Source of the DNA: Psychrobacter urativorans
Lineage (GTDB): Bacteria > Pseudomonadota > Gammaproteobacteria > Pseudomonadales > Moraxellaceae
NCBI RefSeq assembly: GCF_904846675.1
Contig: NZ_CAJHBT010000002.1
Coordinates: 168,513-232,512, forward strand
Direction: 5' to 3'
Length of the DNA stretch: 64,000 bases
Part shown: positions 1-8,096 of the stretch, one piece after another
Numbering within the stretch: position 1 is the stretch's first letter
Layout: the number at the start of each line of letters is the position of its first letter
Notes under the pieces: generated by a model
Database searches by the model: none
Told to the model about the DNA's origin: nothing
Seen by the model: only the letters and a program-made list of their open reading frames with translations
Made by a program: the position numbers and the translations under genes

Positions 1-918
1 ATTAGGCGCAGGGGCAAGCGTTTTTAGATACGATGACATGGCACTTACGTCATTGTCAGTCATATATTGGGTGCTGTGCTCAACCACATCAGCCATCGCG
101 CCAAAGGCAGCAGTGGTATCTGTGCGACCGGTCTTAAAGAATTCGTTTAGCTCATCGATTGTCCAAGTACCTAGACCACGATGCTCGCCTCGGATACTTT
201 TTGCGCGCCAGCCATCAATGACTGCACCGCTTAAGTATTCTTCAGAATCAGCGTTAGTCAAAGCGATTTCTTGGAAGCCAATGCCGCGCTCGGTATGACA
301 AGAGCCGCAGTGACCTGGGCCTTCGACGAGGTATTGACCACGGGCTAATACGGCATCATCAGTTTCTGGAACAAAGTCACGTTTACGGTCAAACAATACT
401 TGCCAGTAAGCCAACGGCCAGCGCCAGTTCGCAATCGGTGGTAGCTCACCTTTTATATTCGGTTTATTAACGGCTTTGACATCTGACATAAAGAAGGCAT
501 ACATCGCTGCCATGTCGTCGTCAGGCATGATTTGGTAAGATGGATACGGCATAGCAGGGTATAATGCGCTATTGTCACTACGGACACCGTGCTTGACGGC
601 ATTTTTGAATTGGTTAAAGGTGTAGTTACCAATACCGGTTTCTTTATCTGGGGTAATATTGGTTGAATAGATGGCGCCAAGTGGGGTCAGCATAGGCAAG
701 CCGCCGGCATAGTCTTCACCGCCAAGTACCGTATGACAAGCGACACAGTCGGCAGTGCGTGCGACGTATTGGCCTTGTTCAATTAAGGCGGGGTCAGCAA
801 TATTGACTTCGATGCTGCTATTAGTAGTGCGCATATTTGGCAGTAGTTGCCCAATAATAAAGGCGACTGCCAGCCCAATGGCTGCTGCGATAAGAATAAT
901 TAATGGCCACTTTTTCAC
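1..918 (-). CDS. multiheme cytochrome c, alcohol dehydrogenase subunit type (3' end outside window)
   Basis: The frame is open from a GTG at 918 to the window edge (306 codons, no stop), with a GGAGGG ribosome site seven bases upstream. A hydrophobic N-terminal segment (residues about 5-26) should be a signal peptide or membrane anchor. Two c-heme sites are visible: CVACH at residues 58-62 and CGSCH at about 204-208. The text between them (YAGGLPM, TNITPD, YPAMPYPSY) is typical of the cytochrome subunit of membrane alcohol, gluconate or isoquinoline dehydrogenases, which usually carry three hemes; a third would lie beyond the edge. Such subunits pass electrons from a periplasmic dehydrogenase to quinone or oxidase. 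The partner dehydrogenase is not in view. The divergent two-component system at 1254-4161 may control it (inference). Confidence 0.82.
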   Translation of the reverse strand, partial: MKKWPLIILIAAAIGLAVAFIIGQLLPNMRTTNSSIEVNIADPALIEQGQYVARTADCVACHTVLGGEDYAGGLPMLTPLGAIYSTNITPDKETGIGNYTFNQFKNAVKHGVRSDNSALYPAMPYPSYQIMPDDDMAAMYAFFMSDVKAVNKPNIKGELPPIANWRWPLAYWQVLFDRKRDFVPETDDAVLARGQYLVEGPGHCGSCHTERGIGFQEIALTNADSEEYLSGAVIDGWRAKSIRGEHRGLGTWTIDELNEFFKTGRTDTTAAFGAMADVVEHSTQYMTDNDVSAMSSYLKTLAPAPN

Positions 919-1253
919 AAGCCTGCCCTCCGTAATGAGATATTTGCCTAGCTTATCGTTAGCTGCTGTTTACTCTAAATACTGCTTAGTCTAGATGTTG
1001 TTTAATCTAGTACCGATCGATAAGCTAAGTGCGGTTATACGTTTTTATTATTTGTATATCTGTTAAGTCTTCGATAAATTAAGCTTTTGGAAGTCAGGCT
1101 TAATAAAATAAAACCAAGTTATTTAAAAGATACAATTCTGTCCTATAGTATAGGACAACTGGTAACATAGTGATATTGTGGAAAACCACATTATTTTTAA
1201 GGCTTTAGTCAATAAAGCCGCTTAAGTAGCAGATAACAGGGGTAAGCTACGTT
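919..1253. other. divergent intergenic region with operator-like palindrome
   Basis: This AT-rich stretch separates the cytochrome gene (leftward) from the sensor kinase gene (rightward), so it must hold both promoters. Its one striking element is the 19-bp inverted repeat at 1139-1157. I found no small ORF or RNA gene in it. Confidence 0.6.
1139..1157. promoter_or_regulatory. perfect inverted repeat, candidate operator
   Basis: TGTCCTAT-AGT-ATAGGACA has two perfect 8-base arms around a 3-base centre. It lies 97 bp before the sensor kinase start and about 220 bp before the cytochrome start. No T-run follows, so it is not a terminator. A dimeric regulator, perhaps the FixJ-type protein at 3493-4161, could bind here; that link is inference from position only. 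Confidence 0.5.
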
Positions 1254-3377
1254 TTGACAAGAGTCGTATTTACGCCTGTGTTGCTAGTGATGTCTACATT
1301 TATAGCTTTACTTATAACTGTGCTGCTGCCACTAACTAATGCCAATGCACAGACTTACTATTTGGGAGTACTGGCACCGCAAGGCGAGGCGGCTGCTCAA
1401 CAGCGTTGGCAGCCATGGCTTGATAGCCTTAATGATCAGCTCGTAGATGACACTATAGTGCTAGTGCCACTCGCGCTTGAGAATTGGCAACAACAAATTA
1501 AAGCGCAGCAGTTTGCCTTTGTCTTGGGCCCGCAAATACAATTTATTAAAATGGACAGTATTGGCTGGCGTTGGCTGGCAACTTTGCAACCTTATACTGA
1601 CAAGTCCGATATCTCTGTACGTGACCGCATTAAATATAAAAATAGCGATGAAAAAAAGTCCGAGCAGTTTGCACTCTCAAAACTTAACTTAGCCAACGAA
1701 AATATTTTGGTTAATGAGCCAAGCGCAATGGAGCAAATCGCCAGTGCGCTGTGGGTCAAAGCAGATAGTGACATTTATCAATTGCAAGATTTACAGCAGC
1801 GCAAAATAGTCGCGGTAGATCCAGATGCTTTTGGTGGTTATTTATTAGTGGCCCATGCGCTACAGCAAAACGGACTGCCGCCCAGTCACTATCAAACACA
1901 GTTTGTGGGTTATCCTATTGAGCTTACGCTGAGCACACTGGCCAGTGGCGCAGTAGATGCTGCAATAACGCCGCTGTGCTTGATGGAGGAGATGACGCGG
2001 CAAGGTAAAATTGATAGTAGCCAGTATCGGCTGATTAATCAGGTAATGACTATTTCAAGCTGTCAGTCCTCAACCAAGATTTATCCCAATTGGACCTTGG
2101 CAGCGACAGGACAAGCCCCAGCTACCCTAACTCAGCAGGTAAACCAACACTTATTCGCCCTGCAAGCGCAAAGTGGTGCTATGAATAGCAATAGCGCAGA
2201 ATTGAGCTGGATGCCACCTGAGTCTAGTGTCAGTGCCGAACGTATTTTATATGAGATGAGCCGTCATCCTGCTCAAAAGCAGTTGGGAGCGTATGTAATC
2301 GATTGGATAAAGTTGCATAGAGTTTGGGTAAGCTTAATATTTTTTATTATTATGATATCTACTATTAACTATGGTTGGATGAGTTGGCTCGCATGGCGTC
2401 GTCGGCAGCAGATATTGTTGCAAAACCAAATGCTGCGTGATTATGACCATCAGCTCAGACAGTCGGAGCGCTTTGCGGTTATTGGCGAGATGAGTGGTGC
2501 CATTGCTCATGAAATTAACCAGCCGCTGGCTACGATTCAGAACTACGCGCAGGGTTTACTGATACGTAGCCAAAACGAGGGTCTCAATAAAAATAGGCCT
2601 TCTAATAAGGATAGCTTGGAGAAAGAGGCCATCAATAAAGAAGCTTTAGAGAGGGAAAAGGTAGAGAATGCATTGCAGCAAATCGTCAATCAGACTGAGC
2701 GTGTTGCGGCTGTAATAAGCAATATTCGGCGGTGGGCAGGGCGCTCGCAGCCGGATGAAATTAGTGTTGATATTGCAACTACTTATCAGCAGTGCATTAT
2801 GTTACTTGGGGAGAAGGCGATGGGTCTTAGCTTTTGGTTCGCAAGTGACTATCTGCACTTACAACTGCCAAGCTTACTGCTCGATCAACTGCTTATTAAT
2901 AGTGTGCTTAATGCTCGGCAGCAAGGCGCTAGAAATATTATGCTGCGCGGTCAGAAGGTGGAATATGAGGGTACGCCTTGGCTTGCGCTATATATCACTG
3001 ACGATGCTGGCGGTTTTGATGAAGCACGCTTGACAGACCATCAGGCTGCTAATCAATCAAGTAATCAGCATAATCAACAGCAACAGGCTGTACGCTCAAC
3101 AAAAGCAGAAGGTTTGGGTCTAGGGTTAATGATTTGTCAGCGTTTATGCAAGTCGCTTGGCGGTACGATGCAACTAAGTAATGTCGATGTACAGACTGAA
3201 CTGGCTACTATAGAATCAATAGATGGTCACTATCAGCAGCGTATTAAACGTTCGCTAAATAGCAAAATACAACTTATCCAAACAGACAGTAACTATCCAC
3301 TTATGCAGACAACGGGCGCACAAGTAACGCTATATTTACCGCTACATTTAGCAGATAGTAATAACAGCGATGAGTAA
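1254..3377 (+). CDS. TtrS-like sensor histidine kinase with PhnD-type periplasmic domain
   Basis: The 707-residue protein starts at TTG behind a weak AGGGG site; an ATG at 1290 is the alternative. A signal peptide ends near NANA-Q (residue 33). Residues about 35-310 resemble phosphonate-type (PhnD) solute-binding proteins, then one membrane helix (about 357-380), a dimerisation/phosphoacceptor domain with His419 in AHEINQPL, and an ATPase domain (DDAGGFDEA, GLGLGLMICQRL). This layout is that of TtrS, the tetrathionate sensor. The ligand here is unknown, since no tetrathionate reductase genes are present. Two low-complexity insertions stand out: a Lys/Glu/Asn-rich one after the H-box and a Gln/Asn-rich one in the ATPase lid. 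The response regulator follows after 115 bp. Confidence 0.85.
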   Translation: MTRVVFTPVLLVMSTFIALLITVLLPLTNANAQTYYLGVLAPQGEAAAQQRWQPWLDSLNDQLVDDTIVLVPLALENWQQQIKAQQFAFVLGPQIQFIKMDSIGWRWLATLQPYTDKSDISVRDRIKYKNSDEKKSEQFALSKLNLANENILVNEPSAMEQIASALWVKADSDIYQLQDLQQRKIVAVDPDAFGGYLLVAHALQQNGLPPSHYQTQFVGYPIELTLSTLASGAVDAAITPLCLMEEMTRQGKIDSSQYRLINQVMTISSCQSSTKIYPNWTLAATGQAPATLTQQVNQHLFALQAQSGAMNSNSAELSWMPPESSVSAERILYEMSRHPAQKQLGAYVIDWIKLHRVWVSLIFFIIMISTINYGWMSWLAWRRRQQILLQNQMLRDYDHQLRQSERFAVIGEMSGAIAHEINQPLATIQNYAQGLLIRSQNEGLNKNRPSNKDSLEKEAINKEALEREKVENALQQIVNQTERVAAVISNIRRWAGRSQPDEISVDIATTYQQCIMLLGEKAMGLSFWFASDYLHLQLPSLLLDQLLINSVLNARQQGARNIMLRGQKVEYEGTPWLALYITDDAGGFDEARLTDHQAANQSSNQHNQQQQAVRSTKAEGLGLGLMICQRLCKSLGGTMQLSNVDVQTELATIESIDGHYQQRIKRSLNSKIQLIQTDSNYPLMQTTGAQVTLYLPLHLADSNNSDE

Positions 3378-3492
3378 CGTTAACGATAGTAATAAGAATA
3401 CAGTTAGATATAGTAAATATTAATAATAAATGACATGTATGAGATATATAAAACGGCAAATATTATCAGCAATATAAATAGTAGGGTAGCGT

Positions 3493-4161
3493 ATGAACTC
3501 TTTTGATGTGCCAAATGAGAAGCAGGATTCATCGGCGTTAGTGGACAGCTTAGCTGATAACATCGCTCCTGAGCAGCTGCTGATTCATATTATCGATGAT
3601 GAAGAAAGTGTGCGATTATCTTGTGAGTTTTTGATCAGTAGTTTGGGATTACCGACCCAAGTATGGTCGAGCGCGGTGACGTTTCTGCAAACCGTTGATA
3701 TTTATCATCCGGCGGTGGTCATTAGTGATTTGATGTTGCCAGATATGAGCGGGCAGGCACTGCAAGTTCATTTAAATGAACACCACAGTCCGCTTGCACT
3801 GATTGCCTTAACCGGTAATGGTGAGATTACCGATGCCGTCGCGATGCTTAAAAAAGGTGCCGCCGACTATTTAGAAAAGCCGATTAGTAGTCATCGTTTA
3901 CAAGAAGCGATTGCGCGGGCGCAAGCCTTAACGCTTAAACGTGCCAAGCTTTACTATATTCGCAAGCTTTACGCGCAGCTGACTGATAAAGAAAAATTGG
4001 TCACTAATGAGCTCATGCAAGGCAATCTTAATAAAATAATCGCTGACCATTTAGGTGTCTCTGTGCGTACGGTAGAAGTACATCGCTCGCAGGTAATGAA
4101 AAAGATGGAGTCACAGCATGTGAGCGAGTTGATTCAAAAGTTGGTCATGCTTAACTCTTAA
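3493..4161 (+). CDS. FixJ/TtrR-type response regulator
   Basis: The 222-residue protein has a receiver domain (acidic pair IDDEES, phosphoacceptor Asp79 in ISDLMLPDMSG, conserved Lys in YLEKPI) and a C-terminal LuxR-type helix-turn-helix (residues about 165-210, GVSVRTVEVHRSQVMKKM). FixJ-family regulators of this build pair with TtrS-like kinases. It directly follows the kinase gene on the same strand and should be its partner. The likely target is the divergent cytochrome promoter around the 1139-1157 palindrome, but that is inferred from position only. The N-terminus carries about 30 extra residues before the receiver domain. Confidence 0.85.
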   Translation: MNSFDVPNEKQDSSALVDSLADNIAPEQLLIHIIDDEESVRLSCEFLISSLGLPTQVWSSAVTFLQTVDIYHPAVVISDLMLPDMSGQALQVHLNEHHSPLALIALTGNGEITDAVAMLKKGAADYLEKPISSHRLQEAIARAQALTLKRAKLYYIRKLYAQLTDKEKLVTNELMQGNLNKIIADHLGVSVRTVEVHRSQVMKKMESQHVSELIQKLVMLNS

Positions 4162-4189
4162 GTTTATGATTTAAGCAATAAGAGTATTT

Positions 4190-4561
4190 ATGCAACTTAT
4201 CGATGCACTGAGCGCATCCTCTACTGGTGATTTTCTCGAATTAGAATCGGGAGGAAAATCCTTCCTTGGTGTGGACAGAAAGCTTGAATATTTCGATGAT
4301 GACTTTTTTAGTTTGGTGCCCGAGTTCACAAATATTTTAAAAGTTACATCTAAAAGTGGTGTTATACAAGAGGAGTTGACGGAGCTTGTAGTTGTCCTTT
4401 TTAGGACAAAAGCGCTTCTTGCTGAAACTACTAGGTTGCAACGAGATGGTTACCATGCTGCTTGGATTAATAATAAAGAACTTTTTATTGAGGCAGCAGA
4501 GAATCTTAATAGGCTGTTTGATAACTTTATTTCAAGTATTGAATCCAGGTATCAAAAGTAA
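4190..4561 (+). CDS. hypothetical protein
   Basis: I do not recognise this 123-residue protein. It has no signal peptide or membrane segment. It is mildly acidic and mostly helical by composition, with amphipathic stretches in the second half (EELTELVVVLFRTKALLAE, NRLFDNFISSIESRYQ). It begins 28 bp after the response regulator stop; the ribosome site is poor (AAGAG). Codon composition is coding-like, and a competing 68-codon frame inside it is probably a shadow. It could be co-transcribed with the two-component genes, or be an independent small gene. No function is proposed. Confidence 0.55.
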   Translation: MQLIDALSASSTGDFLELESGGKSFLGVDRKLEYFDDDFFSLVPEFTNILKVTSKSGVIQEELTELVVVLFRTKALLAETTRLQRDGYHAAWINNKELFIEAAENLNRLFDNFISSIESRYQK

Positions 4562-4672
4562 CTTTGAGTCCTTGTATAAAATGATTTACCAGTTTTAATT
4601 GCTCATATTAGAGAAAATGCCCATCTTTAAATTAAAAATGGTCTTGAATACAGACTGAGTGATTAGCTAAAA

Positions 4673-5467
4673 CTAACTCAAAATCAAACTGTCATCTTCA
4701 ACTTTCTCACCGCGAGTTTGCTCAAACATATCGAGCAAATCATGAACGGTCATACCTTGACGCTTATCACCGGAGACATCAAGCACCACTTCGCCTTGAT
4801 GTAGCATCACGGTTCTAGTACCGTGCGCCAATGCTTGCTGCATCGAGTGGGTGACCATCATTGTGGTAAGCTTATTATCGGTGACAATCTGATCCGTTAA
4901 CTTTAATACAAACGCTGCAGTCTTAGGATCAAGGGCGGCCGTATGCTCATCGAGTAATAAGATTTTAGACGGTTGTAACGATGCCATAAGCAGACTTACT
5001 GCTTGACGTTGACCGCCTGATAATAGTCCCATACGGTCAGTTAGGCGGTTTTCTAACCCAAGCTTTAGTACTGCTAGCTTTTCTCGGAACAGCTCGCGGT
5101 TATTGGGGTTTAACGCAAAACTTAGACCACGTTTACCGCCGCGTTTATAGGCCAAAGCCATATTTTCTTCAATGGTTAAGGCCTCACAAGTTCCTGCCAT
5201 TGGGTCTTGAAACACCCGTGCAACCCAATGTGCGCGCTGATGGGCACTCTTTTTAGTAACATCAATACCGTTAAGCAGGATAGAACCACTATCTACGCGT
5301 GTGGTACCGCTGACGGCATTCAAAAACGTTGATTTACCCGCGCCATTAGTACCAATCACCGTCACAAATTCACCATTAGCGATATTAAGATCAATACCAC
5401 GTAGGGCAGGATTCTCAATAGGCGTGCCTGGGTTAAAGGTCAAGCGCAAATCTTTGGCTTGCATCAT
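4673..5467 (-). CDS. ABC transporter ATP-binding protein
   Basis: The 264-residue ATPase has a Walker A motif GTNGAGKST at residues 39-47, the signature LSGGQRQ at about 150, Walker B ILLLDE, and a switch histidine in MVTHSM. It supplies energy for import at the inner membrane. The upstream gene on the same strand (5594-6493) is its permease; the gap of 126 bp is AT-rich with short repeats. The closest known relatives serve LivH-type permeases used with PF04392 binding proteins such as TrpX, so an aromatic amino acid or related small molecule is a possible substrate. Substrate cannot be told from sequence alone. The His in DEHTAALDP, where most ABC ATPases have Pro (DEP), is seen in this subfamily. 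Confidence 0.86.
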   Translation of the reverse strand: MMQAKDLRLTFNPGTPIENPALRGIDLNIANGEFVTVIGTNGAGKSTFLNAVSGTTRVDSGSILLNGIDVTKKSAHQRAHWVARVFQDPMAGTCEALTIEENMALAYKRGGKRGLSFALNPNNRELFREKLAVLKLGLENRLTDRMGLLSGGQRQAVSLLMASLQPSKILLLDEHTAALDPKTAAFVLKLTDQIVTDNKLTTMMVTHSMQQALAHGTRTVMLHQGEVVLDVSGDKRQGMTVHDLLDMFEQTRGEKVEDDSLILS

Positions 5468-5593
5468 AATCGTTATTTCCTATTCTTTATTCTTGTTTTA
5501 AGCTAAGTTCGCCACGTCATTTATTATAGATGTAGCTTTCAGTAATTGGCATCTAGTAGTTAGCATTTACTAATTGTCGCTTAGCAATTGACA

Positions 5594-6493
5594 TTAAACG
5601 CGCAATTTACGGCTTAACAATCTATTCTTAGCTTTCGGCAATACTAAAGCGAGTACTACTAACAATGCAGTAATCAAGTTCAAATCCTGCGGGCCAAAGC
5701 CAATACTACGCAAGATATCGCTTGATAGTGCCACTTGAATAAAGAGCTTATACAATATTGCACCGATGATAACCGCAAAGGTTATGAGCCAAATGCGCTT
5801 AGCAGGAATGATAGTTTCACCGATGATAACTGCCGCTAGCCCAATAACAATAGTACCGATACCGATAGAGATATCCGCGCCACCTTGGGTCTGTACAAAC
5901 AGTGCACCAGCTAAAGCAATCAGACCGTTAGAAACCGCCATACCTATTATGGTCATCCACGAGGTATTGATTCCTTGTGCCTGTGCCATACGCAAGTTAG
6001 AACCTGTTGCACGCATAGATAGGCCGGTTTCAGTATTATAGAACAAATCTAAAAGTAGCTTGGCCACTATCACTACTACGCCAATGATAACGCAGCGCAT
6101 CCAATAACCATTGCCATCAGTGACCAGAGAGCTAAAGACGGTCGTTTCGCCTAATAATGGTAAGTTGGGTGCACCCATAATGCGTAGGTTGACTGAATAT
6201 AGCGCTACCATCACTAGAATACTGGCCAGTAGCTGTAAGATACCAAGCTTGACGTGCAGCCATGCGGTGACAATACCAGCAACTGAGCCTGCCAGCATAC
6301 CAAAAACGCAAGCTAACCAAGGATTGACACCAGCAACGATAGAGATACCAGCGACCGCGCCACCTAACGGAAAGCTACCGTCAGCGGTTAAGTCAGGGAA
6401 ATCGAGAGTACGAAATGAGATAAGTACGCCAAGAGCTACGAGACCATAGATTAGACCACTTTCAAGCGCACCAAAAAAAGCAATTAAAGACAT
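5594..6493 (-). CDS. ABC transporter permease, LivH-like
   Basis: The 299-residue protein is almost wholly hydrophobic, with about eight to nine membrane helices, and has the branched-chain amino acid permease character (FRTLDFPDLTADGSFPLG near the N-terminus, a glycine-rich GIGIGTIVIGLAAVIIGE loop). This N-terminal motif is typical of permeases that work with TrpX/PF04392 binding proteins. It forms an operon with the ATPase downstream. The two binding-protein genes lie upstream on the same strand but are separated by a terminator (6830-6868) and 492 bp, so the membrane part probably has its own promoter. Confidence 0.86.
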   Translation of the reverse strand: MSLIAFFGALESGLIYGLVALGVLISFRTLDFPDLTADGSFPLGGAVAGISIVAGVNPWLACVFGMLAGSVAGIVTAWLHVKLGILQLLASILVMVALYSVNLRIMGAPNLPLLGETTVFSSLVTDGNGYWMRCVIIGVVVIVAKLLLDLFYNTETGLSMRATGSNLRMAQAQGINTSWMTIIGMAVSNGLIALAGALFVQTQGGADISIGIGTIVIGLAAVIIGETIIPAKRIWLITFAVIIGAILYKLFIQVALSSDILRSIGFGPQDLNLITALLVVLALVLPKAKNRLLSRKLRV

Positions 6494-6755
6494 AAGGGAT
6501 CAGTACGTCATAACCAAGCATTTAGCTTCTATTGCGACGAATAAATGCTTGTAAATTACAAGCAACACTTATAAGTGCATATCAACTAAACGTCTGAGCG
6601 GTGAATTTAACAGATTAAGCAATCTGCAGTTAGGGTAAACCAAAACATGTCACAATGAGGGATTATCATAAACTACCTTGGTTTAAAAATTAGGCATAAA
6701 ACTTGATTTCAAAAACTGTATATAAGATGGTGCAAGTCTTTAAACTCTCAAAACT

Positions 6756-6809
6756 ATTTAAACTTACTTAAGCTTTTAAACTTACTTAAGCTTTTAAACT
6801 TATCTAAGC
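6756..6809. repeat. three tandem 18-bp repeats
   Basis: The unit TTTTAAACTTACTTAAGC occurs three times head to tail (6756-6773, 6774-6791, 6792-6809); copy 1 differs by its first base, copy 3 by two bases in the centre. Copies 1 and 2 contain the palindrome CTTAAG. The block sits about 260 bp upstream of the permease gene and beyond a terminator, which fits a regulator binding array or simple slippage. Confidence 0.75.
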
Positions 6810-6829
6810 GCTCTGATATTTTAAGCACT

Positions 6830-6868
6830 TTAAAAATAAGCCCAGCTGATTAATTCATCGCTGGGTTT
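6830..6868 (-). terminator. rho-independent terminator of binding-protein genes
   Basis: CCCAGC (6841-6846) pairs with GCTGGG (6860-6865), extended by flanking AA/TT pairs. Read leftward the stem is followed by CTTATTTTT. It lies about 120 bp after the stop of the binding-protein gene at 6986-8020. Confidence 0.7.
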
Positions 6869-6985
6869 ATATATTAACAAAGTAGCTTTATAGATTTAAA
6901 GACAGAAGACTATTTATTGCTGTGTAAGCAAGTAATTTTAACTATATTAGACGTCTGTCTTATTAGCGCTCACAAAAATCCAGCG

Positions 6986-8020
6986 CTATTCTACCACTTC
7001 TTTTGCCTTATCGATAACCGCTTGTGGCAAGGTGATGCCTTCCGCTGTAGCATTTTTTGGACTGACGTATAAATCAAGCGCTTGTGGCGTATAGACTGGA
7101 ATATCACCTGCTTTTTCGCCATTTAAAATACGTACTACTATTTTACCGGTTTCGCGGCCAAGCTTGTAATAGTTAACACCCAAGGCCGCAACAGCACCGC
7201 GTGCAACTGAGCTGGTATCAGAGGCAATCAATGGGATTTTACTTTCTTTAGCAACTTGAAACAGCGACTCATAAGCTGAGACCACATTATTATCAGTCGA
7301 GGTATAGATCATATCAACCTTACCGACTAGGCTACGTGCTGCCATGGCAATATCATTACTACGTGCAGCGGGTGCTTCGTGTACGGTGATACCAAGTGGC
7401 GTCAGCTTCGCTTTTAAGTTTCTAAGAATAATCGTTGAGTTGATTTCACCTGGGCTATAAACATAACCGACATTTTTTAAGCTTGGGATAATCTGGCGCA
7501 TTAATTCAATTTGCGGCTCATAGGGCAGTGCATCAGAACCCCCAGTAACGTTAGTACCCGACCCATCAAGCTTTGGGACTAGCTTTGCTTCAACCGGATC
7601 AGTGACCGCGGAGAATACCAATGGAATACTGCTGGTTGCCGCTGCTACTGACTGCGCTGATGGCGTACCAATAGCGACGATAACATCTGAATTATCAGCA
7701 ACGAATTGCTTAGCAATCTGACCCGCGGTCGCTGTATTGCTTTGGGCGCTTTGGAAGTTGACCTTTAGGTTTTCACCATCTTTAAAACCGGCTTCGTTTA
7801 GCTCATCGATAACACCTTTACGTACTTCATCAAGTGCTGGATGTTCAACGATAGCAGTGATGGCAACATGCTTCATTGCTGTTGCGGCATCACCGTTAGT
7901 AGCGCCATCAGCAGCGGTCGTATCTTGTGCTGATTGACTGCAACCGGTCAAAATAGCGGTACAGACACCGCCCCATAATAAAGCTTTGCTAAAACCGCTA
8001 AAACGTTTCTGATACAACAT
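6986..8020 (-). CDS. ABC transporter substrate-binding lipoprotein (PF04392 type)
   Basis: The 344-residue protein has a lipoprotein signal with lipobox LTGC (Cys27) followed by a Ser/Thr/Ala-rich linker, then the two-lobed periplasmic binding fold typical of PF04392 (VAITAIVEHPALDEVRKG; QFVADNSDVIVAIGTPSAQS; VYSPGEINS; SDTSSVARGAVAALGVNYY). It should sit in the periplasm, anchored to a membrane, and deliver substrate to the permease at 5594-6493. It is a clear paralogue of the gene just upstream (8097-9146); the two run in the same direction with 76 bp between them. Confidence 0.87.
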   Translation of the reverse strand: MLYQKRFSGFSKALLWGGVCTAILTGCSQSAQDTTAADGATNGDAATAMKHVAITAIVEHPALDEVRKGVIDELNEAGFKDGENLKVNFQSAQSNTATAGQIAKQFVADNSDVIVAIGTPSAQSVAAATSSIPLVFSAVTDPVEAKLVPKLDGSGTNVTGGSDALPYEPQIELMRQIIPSLKNVGYVYSPGEINSTIILRNLKAKLTPLGITVHEAPAARSNDIAMAARSLVGKVDMIYTSTDNNVVSAYESLFQVAKESKIPLIASDTSSVARGAVAALGVNYYKLGRETGKIVVRILNGEKAGDIPVYTPQALDLYVSPKNATAEGITLPQAVIDKAKEVVE

Positions 8021-8096
8021 GGGTCATACTCCTAAAGGTAACTATGTGTCCGTACAATATATATAAAAAAGAGAGAAGCTGGTATGTTGATAATAG

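Larger units (their letters stand above)
6494..6985. other. intergenic region with tandem repeat and terminator
   Basis: The 492-bp gap between the permease and the first binding-protein gene holds three 18-bp tandem repeats (6756-6809) and an intrinsic terminator read leftward (6830-6868). The remaining 260 bp next to the permease should contain its promoter. No ORF is credible here. Confidence 0.6.

Noticed and set aside
1..918. Thiosulfate dehydrogenase/tetrathionate reductase TsdA, suggested by two c-hemes next to a TtrS-like kinase
   Set aside because: The motifs between the hemes (AGGLPM, TNITPD, YPAMPYPSY) belong to the alcohol/gluconate dehydrogenase cytochrome subunit family, and the gene continues past the window.
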